The position numbers and the translations under genes were made by a program. A stretch of DNA of 64,000 bases, taken from Cohnella abietis (GTDB lineage Bacteria > Bacillota > Bacilli > Paenibacillales > Paenibacillaceae). A model generated the notes under the pieces. It was not told the DNA's origin. It ran no database searches and was given only the letters and a program-made list of their open reading frames with translations. The stretch lies in assembly GCF_004295585.1 (NCBI RefSeq), contig NZ_AP019400.1, forward strand, positions 1,889,501 to 1,953,500. The letters run 5' to 3'. Below, piece after piece: positions 1-9,235 of this stretch (within the stretch, counting starts at the first letter, position 1; each line of letters opens with the position of its first letter).

Positions 1-27
1 AGTATCTCCACCAAATGAGCAATAAGC

Positions 28-790
28 GGAACCCTGTTGTAAGACAAATTCGAGTATCTCCGCCAATTAGTCCGCTGTCAACGGCTTGCAGTCTCCCGAA
101 CCGTGGTTTTATAGCAAATATCCCGCTGTGAGCGGCTTGCAGTCCACCGAAGCTAGGTTTTAGAGTAAATAGACCGTTGTGAGCGGCTTGCAGTCCACCG
201 AAGCTAGGTTTTAGAGTAAATAGTCCGCTGTGAGCGGCTTAAAGCTCGCCAAACCTCGGATTCTGAGCAAATAGTCGGCTGTGAGCGGCTTAAAGCTCGC
301 CGAGACTCGGATTCTGAGCAAATAGTCCGCTGTGAGCGGCTTAAAGCTCGTCGAGACTCGGATTCTGAGCAAATAGTCCGCTGTGAGCGGCTTAAAGCTC
401 GCCGAGACTCGGATTCTGAGCAAATAGTCCGCTGTGAGCGGCTTAAAGCTCGCCGAGACTCGGATTCTGAGTAAATAGTCCGCTGTGAGCGGCTTAAAGC
501 TCGCCGAGACTCGGTTTTAGGGAAAATAGACCGTTGTGAGCGGCTTAAAGCTCGCCGAACCTCGGATTCTGAGTAAATAGTCCGCTGTGAGCGGCTTAAA
601 GCTCGCCGAGACTCGGATTCTGAGCAAATAGTCGGCTGTGAGCGGCTTAAAGCTCGCCGAACCTCGGATTCTGAGTAAATAGTCCGCTGTGAGCGGCTTA
701 AAGCTCGCCGAACCTCGGATTTTGAGCAAATAGTCCGGTGTGAGCGGCTTAAAGCTCGCCGAGACTCGGATTCTGAGCAAAGCGGCTTAC
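28..790. repeat. 51-bp tandem repeat array, about 14 copies
   Basis: The anchor GAGCGGCTT recurs at 130, 181, 232, 283, 334 and so on to 742, always exactly 51 bp apart, with degenerate copies before 130 and a partial one near 780. Each unit holds two small palindromes, CCGCTGTGAGCGG and CCGAGACTCGG. Because 51 is 17 codons, every frame without a stop in one unit stays open across the array, which creates long artefactual reading frames on the minus strand. The first three copies (reading CAGTCCACCGAAG) differ from the later ones (AAAGCTCGCCGAG). I see no ribosome binding site or spacer structure; it is probably noncoding. Confidence 0.9.
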
Positions 791-840
791 AGCCATCACT
801 CCATACGAGCCGCCGCTCCAGCCGCAACAACGACATAGCA

Positions 841-886
841 AAAAGGCAGAATCCAACTACGCAAGCATAGTTGGATTCTGCCTTTT
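841..886 (-). terminator. Terminator after metE
   Basis: A perfect 19-bp inverted repeat (AAAAGGCAGAATCCAACTA and its complement) with an 8-nt loop lies 14 bp past the metE stop. The A/T tails at both ends would let it work in both directions, so it may also insulate metE from the repeat array. Confidence 0.85.
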
Positions 887-899
887 CACATAATAAAGC

Positions 900-3197
900 T
901 TAAGCGTTCGCTAGCTCCGCACGAGCTAGAACCGCGGCTTCAGCCATACGTTTCAGAGCTTCGATTGTTTCTGGCTCACCGCGAGTTTTCAGACCGCAGT
1001 CAGGGTTAACCCACAAGCGGTCAGCCGGTACTACTGCGAGAGAATCGCGGATAACAGCAAGCATTGTTTCTGTTTCTGGTACAACAGGGCTGTGAATGTC
1101 GTAAACCCCAAGACCAATACCGTTAGCATACGGTTGATGCTCAAGAGCATGGATTAAGGAGCCATGGCTTCTTGAAGTTTCAAGAGAGATAACGTCAGCA
1201 TCCATTGCTTCTACAGCACCAATGATCTCATGGTAGTCGCAATAGCACATGTGCGTATGAATTTGAGTTTCGTCACGAACACCTGCAACACTACGGCGGA
1301 AGGCGTTAACCGACCACTCTAAGTACTCTGGCCATTCCCGGTGCTTAAGAGGTGCAATTTCACGAAGTGCAGGCTCATCAACCTGGATCATACCAATGCC
1401 AGCAGCCTCTAAACGCAATACTTCCGCATCAAGCGCGCGAGCGATTTGATCTGCGATTTCCTTAGGGGAAATATCGTCGCGGTAGAATGACCATGCAAGC
1501 ATAGTAATTGGACCAGTAAGCATACCTTTAACTGGGCGATCAGTTAAGGATTGAGCGTACAGTGTGTCTTCGAGAGTCATTGCACCGCGGTCCATAACGT
1601 CTCCGTAAATAACAGGAGGCTTAACGCAACGTGAGCCGTAGGATTGAACCCAGCCGTTAGTCGTGAAGTGATAGCCATCCAGCAAGTGGGCAAAATGCTC
1701 AACCATGTCCGTACGCTCAAACTCACCATGAACAAGGACATCAATACCGTATTCCTCTTGACGACGTATCCACAGCTCGGTACGTTCTTGGAGCAATTGA
1801 CGGTAAGCATCATCGCTCAGCTTGCCGCGACGCCATTCCAGCCGTGCTTTACGAATGTCCGCTGTTTGTGGAAGACTTCCAATCGTCGTTGTAGGGAGAA
1901 GAGGAAGCTTGAAACGTGAAAGCTGCAATGCATGACGTTCCGCGAAAGGAGAGCGTTCAGCGATGCTTTCTTCGCTTGAGCCTTGAGCTGCTGCACGATG
2001 ACGAGCAGGATGACTACGAAGCGCTGCTAATGCGATACGGTTTTCTTCTAGGCGAGCAGGCAATGCTGTAGCTGCTCCACCATTCAAGCGAGCTTCCAAC
2101 GCTTCGCTTAGTGCTACAACTTCTTCCAGCTTCTGGTCAGCGAATGCCAAAGCACCACGTACAACTGCATCGCCGCTAACTTCTACATTCACCGATACTG
2201 GGGAGTGTAGCAAGCTGGATGAAGGCTGAATGATCAGCTGTTCTGCTGGAATAAGAGAAGCTAATTCTTCAAGCAGGCCGAGAGCTTGATCTGGATCAAC
2301 GCGCCAGATGCTGCGTCCGTTAACAACGCCGGCTCCGAGCTTCTTGCCTTTAGTCCAACCGAATTTCTTGATAGCATCTAAGTTATCAATTTTGCCCCGA
2401 ACAAAGTCTAGTCCAATTCCATCGACTGGAAGGGAGAAGACAGCTTCAGGATGCTCAACCGCTCCAAAATACGTTTGCAGGTGAATAAGCAGCTTTGGAT
2501 TAGAGGATTTCAGAGCGCCGTAGATCTCAGTGAGCAACGCCAAATGCTCTTCAGGAACATCGGTAACGAGCGAAGGCTCATCAATCTGAACCCAGCCAGC
2601 TCCTGCTTTAGCCAATTCCTCAAGCACAGTATTGTAAGCAGGGATAAACGAACGAACGAGCTCCGCAAAATTCTCGGAAGACACGCCTTTAGCCAATCGA
2701 ACTAAAGTGTAAGGCCCGATAAGTACGGGACGAGTGAGTAATCCAGCTTCGCGTTTTGCTTCTGTAAAAGCATCCAACCAAGGATTGAATACAAGCTTTG
2801 GCTTTGGTTGTCCAGCAAGCTCAGGCACAAGGTAATGATAGTTTGTATCAAACCATTTTGTCATTTCGCATGCTGGTGCACCCTCGATGCCACGAGCCAT
2901 TGCAAAATAAACAGCCAATGAATCGTTGGCACCCAAATGACGGAATCTGTCAGGAATTAAATCAAAGGCAGCAACGTGGTCGAGTACGGAATCGTACAAT
3001 GTGAAATCACCGGATGGTACCCATGCAACGCCAGATTTTTTCTGTCTGAGTAATCTACGGATACGTAATTCCCGAATTTCTTTTTGAAAGCTTTCTTCGT
3101 CACGCTTACCGCCCCAGAATTCCTCAAGTAGCTTTTTCCATTCACGGTTTTCGCCGATACGTGGGTAGCCTACACCTGCTGTCGAGATTATTGCCAT
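900..3197 (-). CDS. metE: Cobalamin-independent methionine synthase MetE
   Basis: Transfers the methyl group of 5-methyltetrahydropteroyltriglutamate to homocysteine, the last step of methionine synthesis, without B12. The full two-barrel MetE is visible: N-terminal GYPRIGENREWKK, and a C-terminal barrel with the zinc-binding HMCYC segment and the later Cys in NPDCGLKTRG. The length of about 765 residues is normal for the family. The start is ambiguous: the ATG at 3195-3197 puts Met ten residues before YPRIG as in relatives, while a TTG at 3216-3218 would add seven residues and has its own AAAGG upstream. It is a single-gene unit with its own terminator, and the cobalamin riboswitch upstream implies repression when B12 is plentiful. 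Confidence 0.95.
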   Translation of the reverse strand: MAIISTAGVGYPRIGENREWKKLLEEFWGGKRDEESFQKEIRELRIRRLLRQKKSGVAWVPSGDFTLYDSVLDHVAAFDLIPDRFRHLGANDSLAVYFAMARGIEGAPACEMTKWFDTNYHYLVPELAGQPKPKLVFNPWLDAFTEAKREAGLLTRPVLIGPYTLVRLAKGVSSENFAELVRSFIPAYNTVLEELAKAGAGWVQIDEPSLVTDVPEEHLALLTEIYGALKSSNPKLLIHLQTYFGAVEHPEAVFSLPVDGIGLDFVRGKIDNLDAIKKFGWTKGKKLGAGVVNGRSIWRVDPDQALGLLEELASLIPAEQLIIQPSSSLLHSPVSVNVEVSGDAVVRGALAFADQKLEEVVALSEALEARLNGGAATALPARLEENRIALAALRSHPARHRAAAQGSSEESIAERSPFAERHALQLSRFKLPLLPTTTIGSLPQTADIRKARLEWRRGKLSDDAYRQLLQERTELWIRRQEEYGIDVLVHGEFERTDMVEHFAHLLDGYHFTTNGWVQSYGSRCVKPPVIYGDVMDRGAMTLEDTLYAQSLTDRPVKGMLTGPITMLAWSFYRDDISPKEIADQIARALDAEVLRLEAAGIGMIQVDEPALREIAPLKHREWPEYLEWSVNAFRRSVAGVRDETQIHTHMCYCDYHEIIGAVEAMDADVISLETSRSHGSLIHALEHQPYANGIGLGVYDIHSPVVPETETMLAVIRDSLAVVPADRLWVNPDCGLKTRGEPETIEALKRMAEAAVLARAELANA

Positions 3198-3343
3198 TGC
3201 AGTGTCCACATCCTTCAATTTTTTTCAACCTTTTTGCCAAACGCTTAGAATAAGCGGCTCTCGCCGCCCGGGGGATGGAGGATGAACGTTTATGTCGCAG
3301 GTTATTCAGAACGAACATGGTGTAACTTTGGATCTGAATAATC

Positions 3344-3396
3344 AAAAAAGCATGTTTCCCCTTTTTTATGGATAGATAAAAAAGGCAAACATGCTT
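3344..3396 (-). terminator. Riboswitch-associated terminator upstream of metE
   Basis: On the minus strand an imperfect hairpin with outer arms AAGCATGTTT and AAACATGCTT is followed directly by TTTTTT. It lies between the cobalamin aptamer and the metE start, so it is the probable expression platform: cobalamin binding would favour this terminator. Confidence 0.75.
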
Positions 3397-3434
3397 GTGC
3401 ATAATGCATTACATGCGCCGGATCATCCCTATCT

Positions 3435-3605
3435 ACCGTAGGTTCCTTGGCTTTCCAAAACAATGGCAGGTATCTCTGGCTACGAATGATTAGCTAATCA
3501 TTCGATACAGTGGCGGGACCGCGTCGGAATTGCACCGACTTCCCTATTAAGTCGCACACCGCTTGCTTGAGCTATTGCTACTAAGCAAACTGCGACGCCG
3601 TTGTT
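3435..3605 (-). promoter_or_regulatory. Cobalamin (AdoCbl-type) riboswitch
   Basis: Read on the minus strand, the region contains the conserved core AATAGGGAAGTCGGTGCAAT, then TCCGACGCGGTCCCGCCACTG, and downstream AGCCAGAGATACCTGCC. These are the diagnostic blocks of the cobalamin aptamer (B12 box). An outer pair GTCGCA/TGCGAC closes the first domain. It lies about 240 bp upstream of metE with a terminator in between. Cobalamin control of metE is established in many bacteria; the ligand preference here is inferred. Confidence 0.93.
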
Positions 3606-3688
3606 TCTACGTATGAGGTTGTTACATTAACTATACAGGATTTTTCGTCTAATATCTATACATTTTTGTGAATAAAAATTCAAATTAT

Positions 3689-3729
3689 TAAAAAACCCTC
3701 AGAGCTAAAGAATAAACGCTCGGAGGGTT
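3689..3729 (-). terminator. Terminator after nrdB
   Basis: The minus-strand hairpin AACCCTCCGAGC/GCTCTGAGGGTT is followed by a T run, 14 bp after the nrdB stop. Confidence 0.85.
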
Positions 3730-3743
3730 GGTAATCTTTTGTT

Positions 3744-4787
3744 CTACAGGTCGCCCCAATTTAAGTTGGATGATTTACTGTAGTTCGTAACCTTTTGCTC
3801 GAAGAAATCTGTTTTCATACCATTCATATTACTAAAGCTCTCTACCCAACGCATAGGATGCTCCGTAATTTCCGGATATAGAATTTCTAAACCAAGCATT
3901 TTAAGACGCTCATTGGACAAATATTTGATGTAGCTATCAATGATATCAGCTGTTAGACCGGGGATTTCGTTGTTCGTAATGGATTGGCCCCAAGAGATTT
4001 CTGTTTCTACAGCTGTTTTCATCATTTGACGCAGTTCCTCAATGAACTCGGCAGTGAACAATTCTGGATTTTCCTTACGGATTTCCCGGAAAATATTTTG
4101 GAACAACGCCAAGTGTGTCAATTCATCGCGCTGGATGTATTTGATTTCTGACACGGTTCCGAGCATCTTGCCTTGTCGGCCTAAAGCGTAGAAGAAGCTA
4201 AAGCCGCTATAGAAATAAATGCCTTCTAGAATGTAGTTGGCCATAATGGTTTTGAGCAGATTGCGGTGGGAGGAGTCGGCAATGAAATTCTCATATAGAT
4301 CGGTAATGAACCTATTACGAGCTAGTAGCCTCTCATCATTACGCCATAGATTATAAATTTCATCACGCGCTTCCGCTGAGCAGACGCTATCTAGAATATA
4401 GCTGTAGCTCTGACTATGAACGGCCTCCTGAAAGGTCTGAACCGTAAGGCATAGATTTACTTCAGGAGCGGTGACATACTCATTTACGTTTGGTAAGTTC
4501 GCTGTTTGAAGCGAATCAAGAAAAATAAGGAAACTGATGATACGGTCGTAGCTTTTGCGTTCCGCTTCGGATAACAGCTTATAATCCTTTGCGTCTTGAG
4601 CAAGAGGAATTTCCTCGGGTATCCAGAAATTGTTCATCATCGTACGGTACATTTTCGTAGCCCATTCATATTTCACGTTGTTGAGCTCAATCAGGTTAGT
4701 GGTGTTTCCTCCAATAATCCGGCGTTTTCCCCAGTCCTGATCACCATGCTCGTTAAACAGCTTTTTCCGTTGCAATTGCTCATCCAT
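3744..4787 (-). CDS. nrdB: Class I ribonucleoside-diphosphate reductase, beta subunit
   Basis: Small subunit of aerobic ribonucleotide reductase (347 aa); it houses the dimetal centre and tyrosyl radical that start NDP reduction in the large subunit. The metal ligands can be read in order: Asp in IFLDSLQTAN, Glu and His in QEAVHSQSY, Glu in ILEGIYFYSGF, and Glu and His in RDELTHLAL. The tyrosine in HSQSYSYIL is at the radical position, so this is a Tyr-radical enzyme rather than a class Ic type with Phe. It follows nrdA with a 77-bp gap on the same strand, and a terminator follows it. The family is clear; whether the cofactor is Fe or Mn cannot be told from sequence alone. Confidence 0.95.
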   Translation of the reverse strand: MDEQLQRKKLFNEHGDQDWGKRRIIGGNTTNLIELNNVKYEWATKMYRTMMNNFWIPEEIPLAQDAKDYKLLSEAERKSYDRIISFLIFLDSLQTANLPNVNEYVTAPEVNLCLTVQTFQEAVHSQSYSYILDSVCSAEARDEIYNLWRNDERLLARNRFITDLYENFIADSSHRNLLKTIMANYILEGIYFYSGFSFFYALGRQGKMLGTVSEIKYIQRDELTHLALFQNIFREIRKENPELFTAEFIEELRQMMKTAVETEISWGQSITNNEIPGLTADIIDSYIKYLSNERLKMLGLEILYPEITEHPMRWVESFSNMNGMKTDFFEQKVTNYSKSSNLNWGDL

Positions 4788-4864
4788 TTCCCTAGTTCCT
4801 CCTGTTCATATCAAGCAGCGCATTGCGCAAATTCATTTTCTCCGATGATTGTTGAAAATGTAAG

Positions 4865-7090
4865 TTATGACGAGCAGCTCACGCAGTCCTCAACCTCAAG
4901 GCTTTGGTTACGGCAATAGTAGACGGTTTTAAGACCATTTTCCCATGCGGCCATGTACAGATCGAGAAATTCCTTGGCGCTGATTGTAGGTGTAACATAA
5001 AGATTAAATGATTGCGATTGGTCAATATGACGCTGGCGACGGCCGGCCGCCTTAATGCTCCATAATTGGTCAATATGGTGAGCTTCCTTATAAAACCACG
5101 TGTTCTGCGGAGAAAGATTTGGTGCAGTTTGAGGAATAATGGCGTTCTTCTTCTCCTCAACCCAGTACTTAGCAAAGATCGGATCGATGCCTGCAGTAGA
5201 ACCACTGATTAATGAGGTGGAGCCTGTAGGTGCGATAGCGAATAACCAAGCATTGCGAAGGCCTTTGGAGGCAACATCCGCTTGTAGCTGCTTCCATTCA
5301 TTACTTACATAATCGCGTCGTGTAAAGTATTCACCCGTTTGCCACTCGCTACCATCGAATTGAGAATAGGAGCCTTTTTCCGCTGCTAACTCCATGCTTG
5401 CTTTAATTGCACAATAGTTGATCCATTCATATAGCTCATCTGCAGCCTTAAGATGCTCTTCTGTCTCCCAAGAAATCTGATGATGGACAAGCCATTGATG
5501 ATAACCGCTGGAGCCGAGACCGACGGCACGATACTTTTTGTTCGTAATTTCGGCTTGTGCACTAGGGTAGTGATTCAAGTCGATAACATTGTCCATCATG
5601 CGCATTTGAATCGTTACCGTCTCGCGGATTTCCTCTTTGGTTAGATTACGGCCTAGGTTAATAGAGGAAAGGTTACAGACGACGAAATCTCCCGCTTTGA
5701 CTTGTGAAGTAATAATACCGTCTTCTTGTGTAACTGAGATCAGCTCGGCTGCGCTCATATTCTGGCAAATTTCTGTGCAAAGGTTAGAGCAGTATATCGT
5801 ACCTTTATGTTTGTTAGGGTTAGCCCGGTTAACTGTGTCGCGATAGAAGACGAACGGCGTTCCCGTCTCGAAGCTGCTGGCGAGAAGCTTCTTCATAATA
5901 TCGATAGCCGGAACCTCATCCCTCGATAAAGATGGATTCTTGACACATTCCGCGTACCGACGCTCGAATTCGTCCCCGTAGGAATCTTCTATAGAGTACC
6001 CCATCGTGGAGCGAATTTCATGTGGATCGAACAAGTACCATGTTCCACGCTCTTTAACAGTTTCCATAAACAGATCGGGAATGCAGACACCTGGGAAAAT
6101 ATCGTGTGCCTTCATACGATCGTCCCCATTGTTTGTTTTCAAGTTAAGAAAGTCGAATATATCCTTATGCCACACATCTAGGTAAACGGCAACCGCACCA
6201 GAGCGGACTCCAAGCTGGTCAACAGCAATAGCCGTATTATTGTAGTTTTTAATCCAAGGAATTACTCCCCCGGCGGCACCTTTGTACCCACGAATCGCAG
6301 ATCCACGTGATCTAACCTTACCAACATAGATACCCATGCCACCGCCGAATTTAGATACCTGTGCGAAGCTCATGTCCGTATTGTAAATGCCCCACAAATT
6401 GTCCGGAACCGTATCAATGAAGCAGCTAGATAATTGATGGAACGGCTTGCGTGCGTTAGCCAATGTTGGAGTTGCAACGGTCATGCGCAAGGAGCTAAGA
6501 GCATCGTAAAACTTGCGAGCCCAATGAAGCTTGTCCTTCTCCTTCATCGCTAAATGCATGGCAACTCCCATGAAAAGCTCCTGTGGTAGCTCCAATGTTT
6601 CGCCCTGCAGTCCACGAATAGTGTAGCGGTCAGAAAGTGTCTTAATTCCGATATAGTTGAAGAGGTAGTCTCGTTCAGGTACTATATAATTGCCTAGCTC
6701 ACGAATTTCTTCGCGGGTGTAATGCTCAAGTATATATTTGCCGTATTGGCCTTTGTCGGTTAGGTAAGTGATGAGGGAGTAGAAATCACCATATCCAAAA
6801 TAGCCATACTTACGGTGCACTGCAGCTTCTTTATATAAATCGTATGCGTGAAGCTTAGCTGCAACAAATTGCCAGTCAGGCTCCTCTGCGGTAGTTTTTT
6901 CTACGGCGACACGAATGAGTGTGGATTGGATTTCTTTTGTCGAAATGTTGTTGCGGAAATGAGGTAGAAGAGCCGTTTCAAGCTCCAGGGGATCGCAATG
7001 GGGATACCCCACGCATGCGAAATCGATGACCTTCTTCATTTTAGAAAAAATAAGCTCTTCCACTTGACCATTACGTTTAATTATGTTCAA
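4865..7090 (-). CDS. nrdA: Class I ribonucleoside-diphosphate reductase, alpha subunit
   Basis: Catalytic subunit that reduces NDPs to dNDPs. An N-terminal ATP-cone (first ~90 residues, starting NIIKRNGQVEELIF) marks an enzyme with overall activity regulation by ATP/dATP. The active-site segments SSCFID, SNLCTEI and NLSSINLG are present, and the C-terminus ends in a CVSC redox pair that relays electrons from thioredoxin. I place the start at the TTG of 7088-7090 because GGAGGGTG sits 7 nt upstream and the family normally begins right at the ATP-cone; ATGs further out lack a ribosome binding site. It is first in the nrdA-nrdB operon, behind paired NrdR boxes. Confidence 0.94.
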   Translation of the reverse strand: MNIIKRNGQVEELIFSKMKKVIDFACVGYPHCDPLELETALLPHFRNNISTKEIQSTLIRVAVEKTTAEEPDWQFVAAKLHAYDLYKEAAVHRKYGYFGYGDFYSLITYLTDKGQYGKYILEHYTREEIRELGNYIVPERDYLFNYIGIKTLSDRYTIRGLQGETLELPQELFMGVAMHLAMKEKDKLHWARKFYDALSSLRMTVATPTLANARKPFHQLSSCFIDTVPDNLWGIYNTDMSFAQVSKFGGGMGIYVGKVRSRGSAIRGYKGAAGGVIPWIKNYNNTAIAVDQLGVRSGAVAVYLDVWHKDIFDFLNLKTNNGDDRMKAHDIFPGVCIPDLFMETVKERGTWYLFDPHEIRSTMGYSIEDSYGDEFERRYAECVKNPSLSRDEVPAIDIMKKLLASSFETGTPFVFYRDTVNRANPNKHKGTIYCSNLCTEICQNMSAAELISVTQEDGIITSQVKAGDFVVCNLSSINLGRNLTKEEIRETVTIQMRMMDNVIDLNHYPSAQAEITNKKYRAVGLGSSGYHQWLVHHQISWETEEHLKAADELYEWINYCAIKASMELAAEKGSYSQFDGSEWQTGEYFTRRDYVSNEWKQLQADVASKGLRNAWLFAIAPTGSTSLISGSTAGIDPIFAKYWVEEKKNAIIPQTAPNLSPQNTWFYKEAHHIDQLWSIKAAGRRQRHIDQSQSFNLYVTPTISAKEFLDLYMAAWENGLKTVYYCRNQSLEVEDCVSCSS

Positions 7091-7116
7091 ACTATTACAC
7101 CCTCCGTCCATTGGTA

Positions 7117-7164
7117 ACACAATATATTGTTTCCGTATGAAGAAACTATAACAATATATAGCGA
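7117..7164 (-). promoter_or_regulatory. Pair of NrdR boxes upstream of nrdA
   Basis: Two palindromic cores, CAATATATTG at 7120-7129 and CAATATATAG at 7152-7161, both fit the NrdR consensus CwATATwG-type box. Their centres are 32 bp apart, about three helical turns, which is the usual arrangement for cooperative NrdR binding. They lie just upstream of nrdA, so NrdR repression of ribonucleotide reductase is expected. Confidence 0.88.
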
Positions 7165-7246
7165 GTGTCAAGGGGACATGACACAGTGGTTCAAGAGTCC
7201 CAATCATGAAGGAATTAGAAGGTAGAGGAAGCAGGAGGTTGTTTTT

Positions 7247-8917
7247 ATGACATATTCAGATAGGATTCAACGTTATTTGCGGACTAATTTTCATGGAAAA
7301 ATATTTAGAATCATGATGATATCCATAATTGTCACATTTTCCATAATCTATGCGATAGGACGAGTTGATGCTCATGCTGCTTTGGAGCAAACAAAGCCAG
7401 CGGCAAATTCTCGATTGGACGTTAGTCCGGAATCCGTCGAGATCATATTTAATGAGAGGCTGGACAGCGGGGGAGCTAAGCTTCAAGTCCTCAACGAATC
7501 TTCTCGGAATATTGCAAAGGGAAAGCTAGAAACGATTAATGAAGGCAAAGGATTGCGGGTAGCCGTTCCTAAGCTGGGTGAGGGTCACTATACGGTTTCG
7601 TATTCTGTCATTTCTGCAGATGGGCATCCTATATCTGGTGCATATATATTTACAATAGGTAATCCAGCTCCGCTGACAGATGCGAGCCAGTTAGATCCGC
7701 ATCAGCAGGTTGGACATTCCCATGAAGGAAAGGGTGGCCTAACACAGCAATCCTTCCTCTTGTATACTGCTAGAATTTTATATTATGCGGGTCTTCTCTT
7801 GGTGGCGGGTCTCGCTATGTGGAGCTTGCTTCGTAAAGCTTCGCCAATTGTACGGGAGGCTCATACTAGGTCATTGGGGCTTGCCGGTAAGTTTGCATTA
7901 CTCGCAACGTTAGTTTACGTGTTCTTCAGTCTTCAGGACCTGGGGCGGGGGGAGCCGCTTTCCGAGTGGGGACGTATATTAATGAACACGACAATCGGGA
8001 AGCTGTATTTGGCTGAGCTGCTGCTGGCGGTAGCGGCGCCTTTACTCCCTTCAATGGGCGTAGTGGTAAGGTTGTTCTGGGTTGCGGTTGCGCTGTTCGT
8101 GGAGTCATGGTCTGGACATGCCGCTGTGTTCGAGCCGATCGCTTATACGGTCGGGTTGGATTTCCTACATTTGGCCGCAGCTGCCCTATGGGGAGCAGGG
8201 CTCGTGCTGTTATTGGTTATTTGGAGGAAGGAAAGGCCGGAGGCTGGTAGATTTGCGCTCATTTTCTCGAAGTGGGCACTCATCTCGTTCGTTGTTTTGT
8301 GGGTAACGGGAATTTTATCTACGCTTAGCTTTCTTCCATCGCTTGACTATTTGTACTATACGCCATGGGGGACATGGTTATTGGCGAAGGCTGTGTTGAC
8401 TGTTCTTGTGGGGATAACGGCATTCTTGATCCGATTGCGATTGAGAAAAGGAGACCTCCCCCGTGGAAGCTTGATTAAAATTGATGTCAGCTTGTTAGCA
8501 GCTATTGTGCTGTGTGTTGGAGTGTTAACCTATCAAACCCCTCTGCCAGCAAACAAAGAGTTGAACTATCATAAAATGGGCACTGAAATGCATGTAACGC
8601 TCAAGATTTCTCCTAATACGCCGGGGGACAATCAATTTAGTCTCAAAATCTGGCTACCCGTACAGAAGGGCGAAGGGATTCCTAAAAAGGTACAGCTTCG
8701 TATGCTCCCAGTCGACAAAGAAGGCGTAGGCTTTATCGATGTTCCGCTGGAACCTTATGAGGATACGGAAATGGATGCATTTCCTGATTATACGAAATCC
8801 ACATATAAGACCCAAGGACCTTACATTCCTTTCGCAGGACAATGGAAAGCGCAAATCCGGGTGACAGACTCCGAGGATACGGAGAGAGTCGAGGAGACGA
8901 CTTACCGGATTTACTAA
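7247..8917 (+). CDS. ycnJ: CopC-CopD fusion copper transport/resistance protein (YcnJ-like)
   Basis: A 556-residue membrane protein. An N-terminal signal anchor (about residues 22-40) is followed by a CopC domain whose mature end would begin at the His of VDAHAAL. The Asp and His of SADGHPISG supply the remaining Cu(II) ligands expected for CopC. Residues ~165-430 form the multi-helix CopD region, and the last ~120 residues form an extracytoplasmic domain found in YcnJ-type proteins. AGGAGG lies 8 nt before the ATG. In B. subtilis YcnJ is linked to copper acquisition and sits with ycnI; here ycnI lies 2 kb downstream, beyond a two-component system. The exact transport direction is not shown by the sequence. 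Confidence 0.88.
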   Translation: MTYSDRIQRYLRTNFHGKIFRIMMISIIVTFSIIYAIGRVDAHAALEQTKPAANSRLDVSPESVEIIFNERLDSGGAKLQVLNESSRNIAKGKLETINEGKGLRVAVPKLGEGHYTVSYSVISADGHPISGAYIFTIGNPAPLTDASQLDPHQQVGHSHEGKGGLTQQSFLLYTARILYYAGLLLVAGLAMWSLLRKASPIVREAHTRSLGLAGKFALLATLVYVFFSLQDLGRGEPLSEWGRILMNTTIGKLYLAELLLAVAAPLLPSMGVVVRLFWVAVALFVESWSGHAAVFEPIAYTVGLDFLHLAAAALWGAGLVLLLVIWRKERPEAGRFALIFSKWALISFVVLWVTGILSTLSFLPSLDYLYYTPWGTWLLAKAVLTVLVGITAFLIRLRLRKGDLPRGSLIKIDVSLLAAIVLCVGVLTYQTPLPANKELNYHKMGTEMHVTLKISPNTPGDNQFSLKIWLPVQKGEGIPKKVQLRMLPVDKEGVGFIDVPLEPYEDTEMDAFPDYTKSTYKTQGPYIPFAGQWKAQIRVTDSEDTERVEETTYRIY

Positions 8918-8942
8918 AATCACAGTTATATAGAAGCGGAGG

Positions 8943-8987
8943 GAGCTGTCACATAAGGATTATGTGCAGCTTCTTTTGCTTTTTTTC
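8943..8987 (+). terminator. Terminator after ycnJ
   Basis: Hairpin AGCTGTCACATAA/TTATGTGCAGCT with a 3-nt loop, followed by a T-rich tract. Confidence 0.8.
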
Positions 8988-9235
8988 TATTTAGTGACCC
9001 GGAAAAAGTAACATTAGAGAACGCACGGTACATTAACGCCCCCAGCCAGCTGCGAGTGCCCTAATTAATCAACCGTTGTTTCTGGATACGTTGTACGTAG
9101 CCGAGCTGTGAGCAGGTTTGCCGAGAGTGAAAATTGAGATAGCCCTTGCTTTCGTGATGATAATATCAGATTCTTATATAATAGAAAGGCTTTTAGAGCA
9201 ATACGGATATCATCCTCACGGAAGAGGTGTGAAAT
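8988..9235 (+). other. Intergenic region before the two-component genes
   Basis: No gene is visible. A TATAAT at about 9176-9181 may be the -10 of the sensor-kinase promoter, but no convincing -35 is seen. GAAGAGGTG at 9221-9229 is the ribosome binding site of the following gene. Confidence 0.4.

Noticed and set aside
204..836. 210-residue minus-strand open frame over the first repeat array
   Set aside because: It exists only because the 51-bp unit has no stop in that frame; the product is a 17-residue repeat and there is no ribosome binding site.
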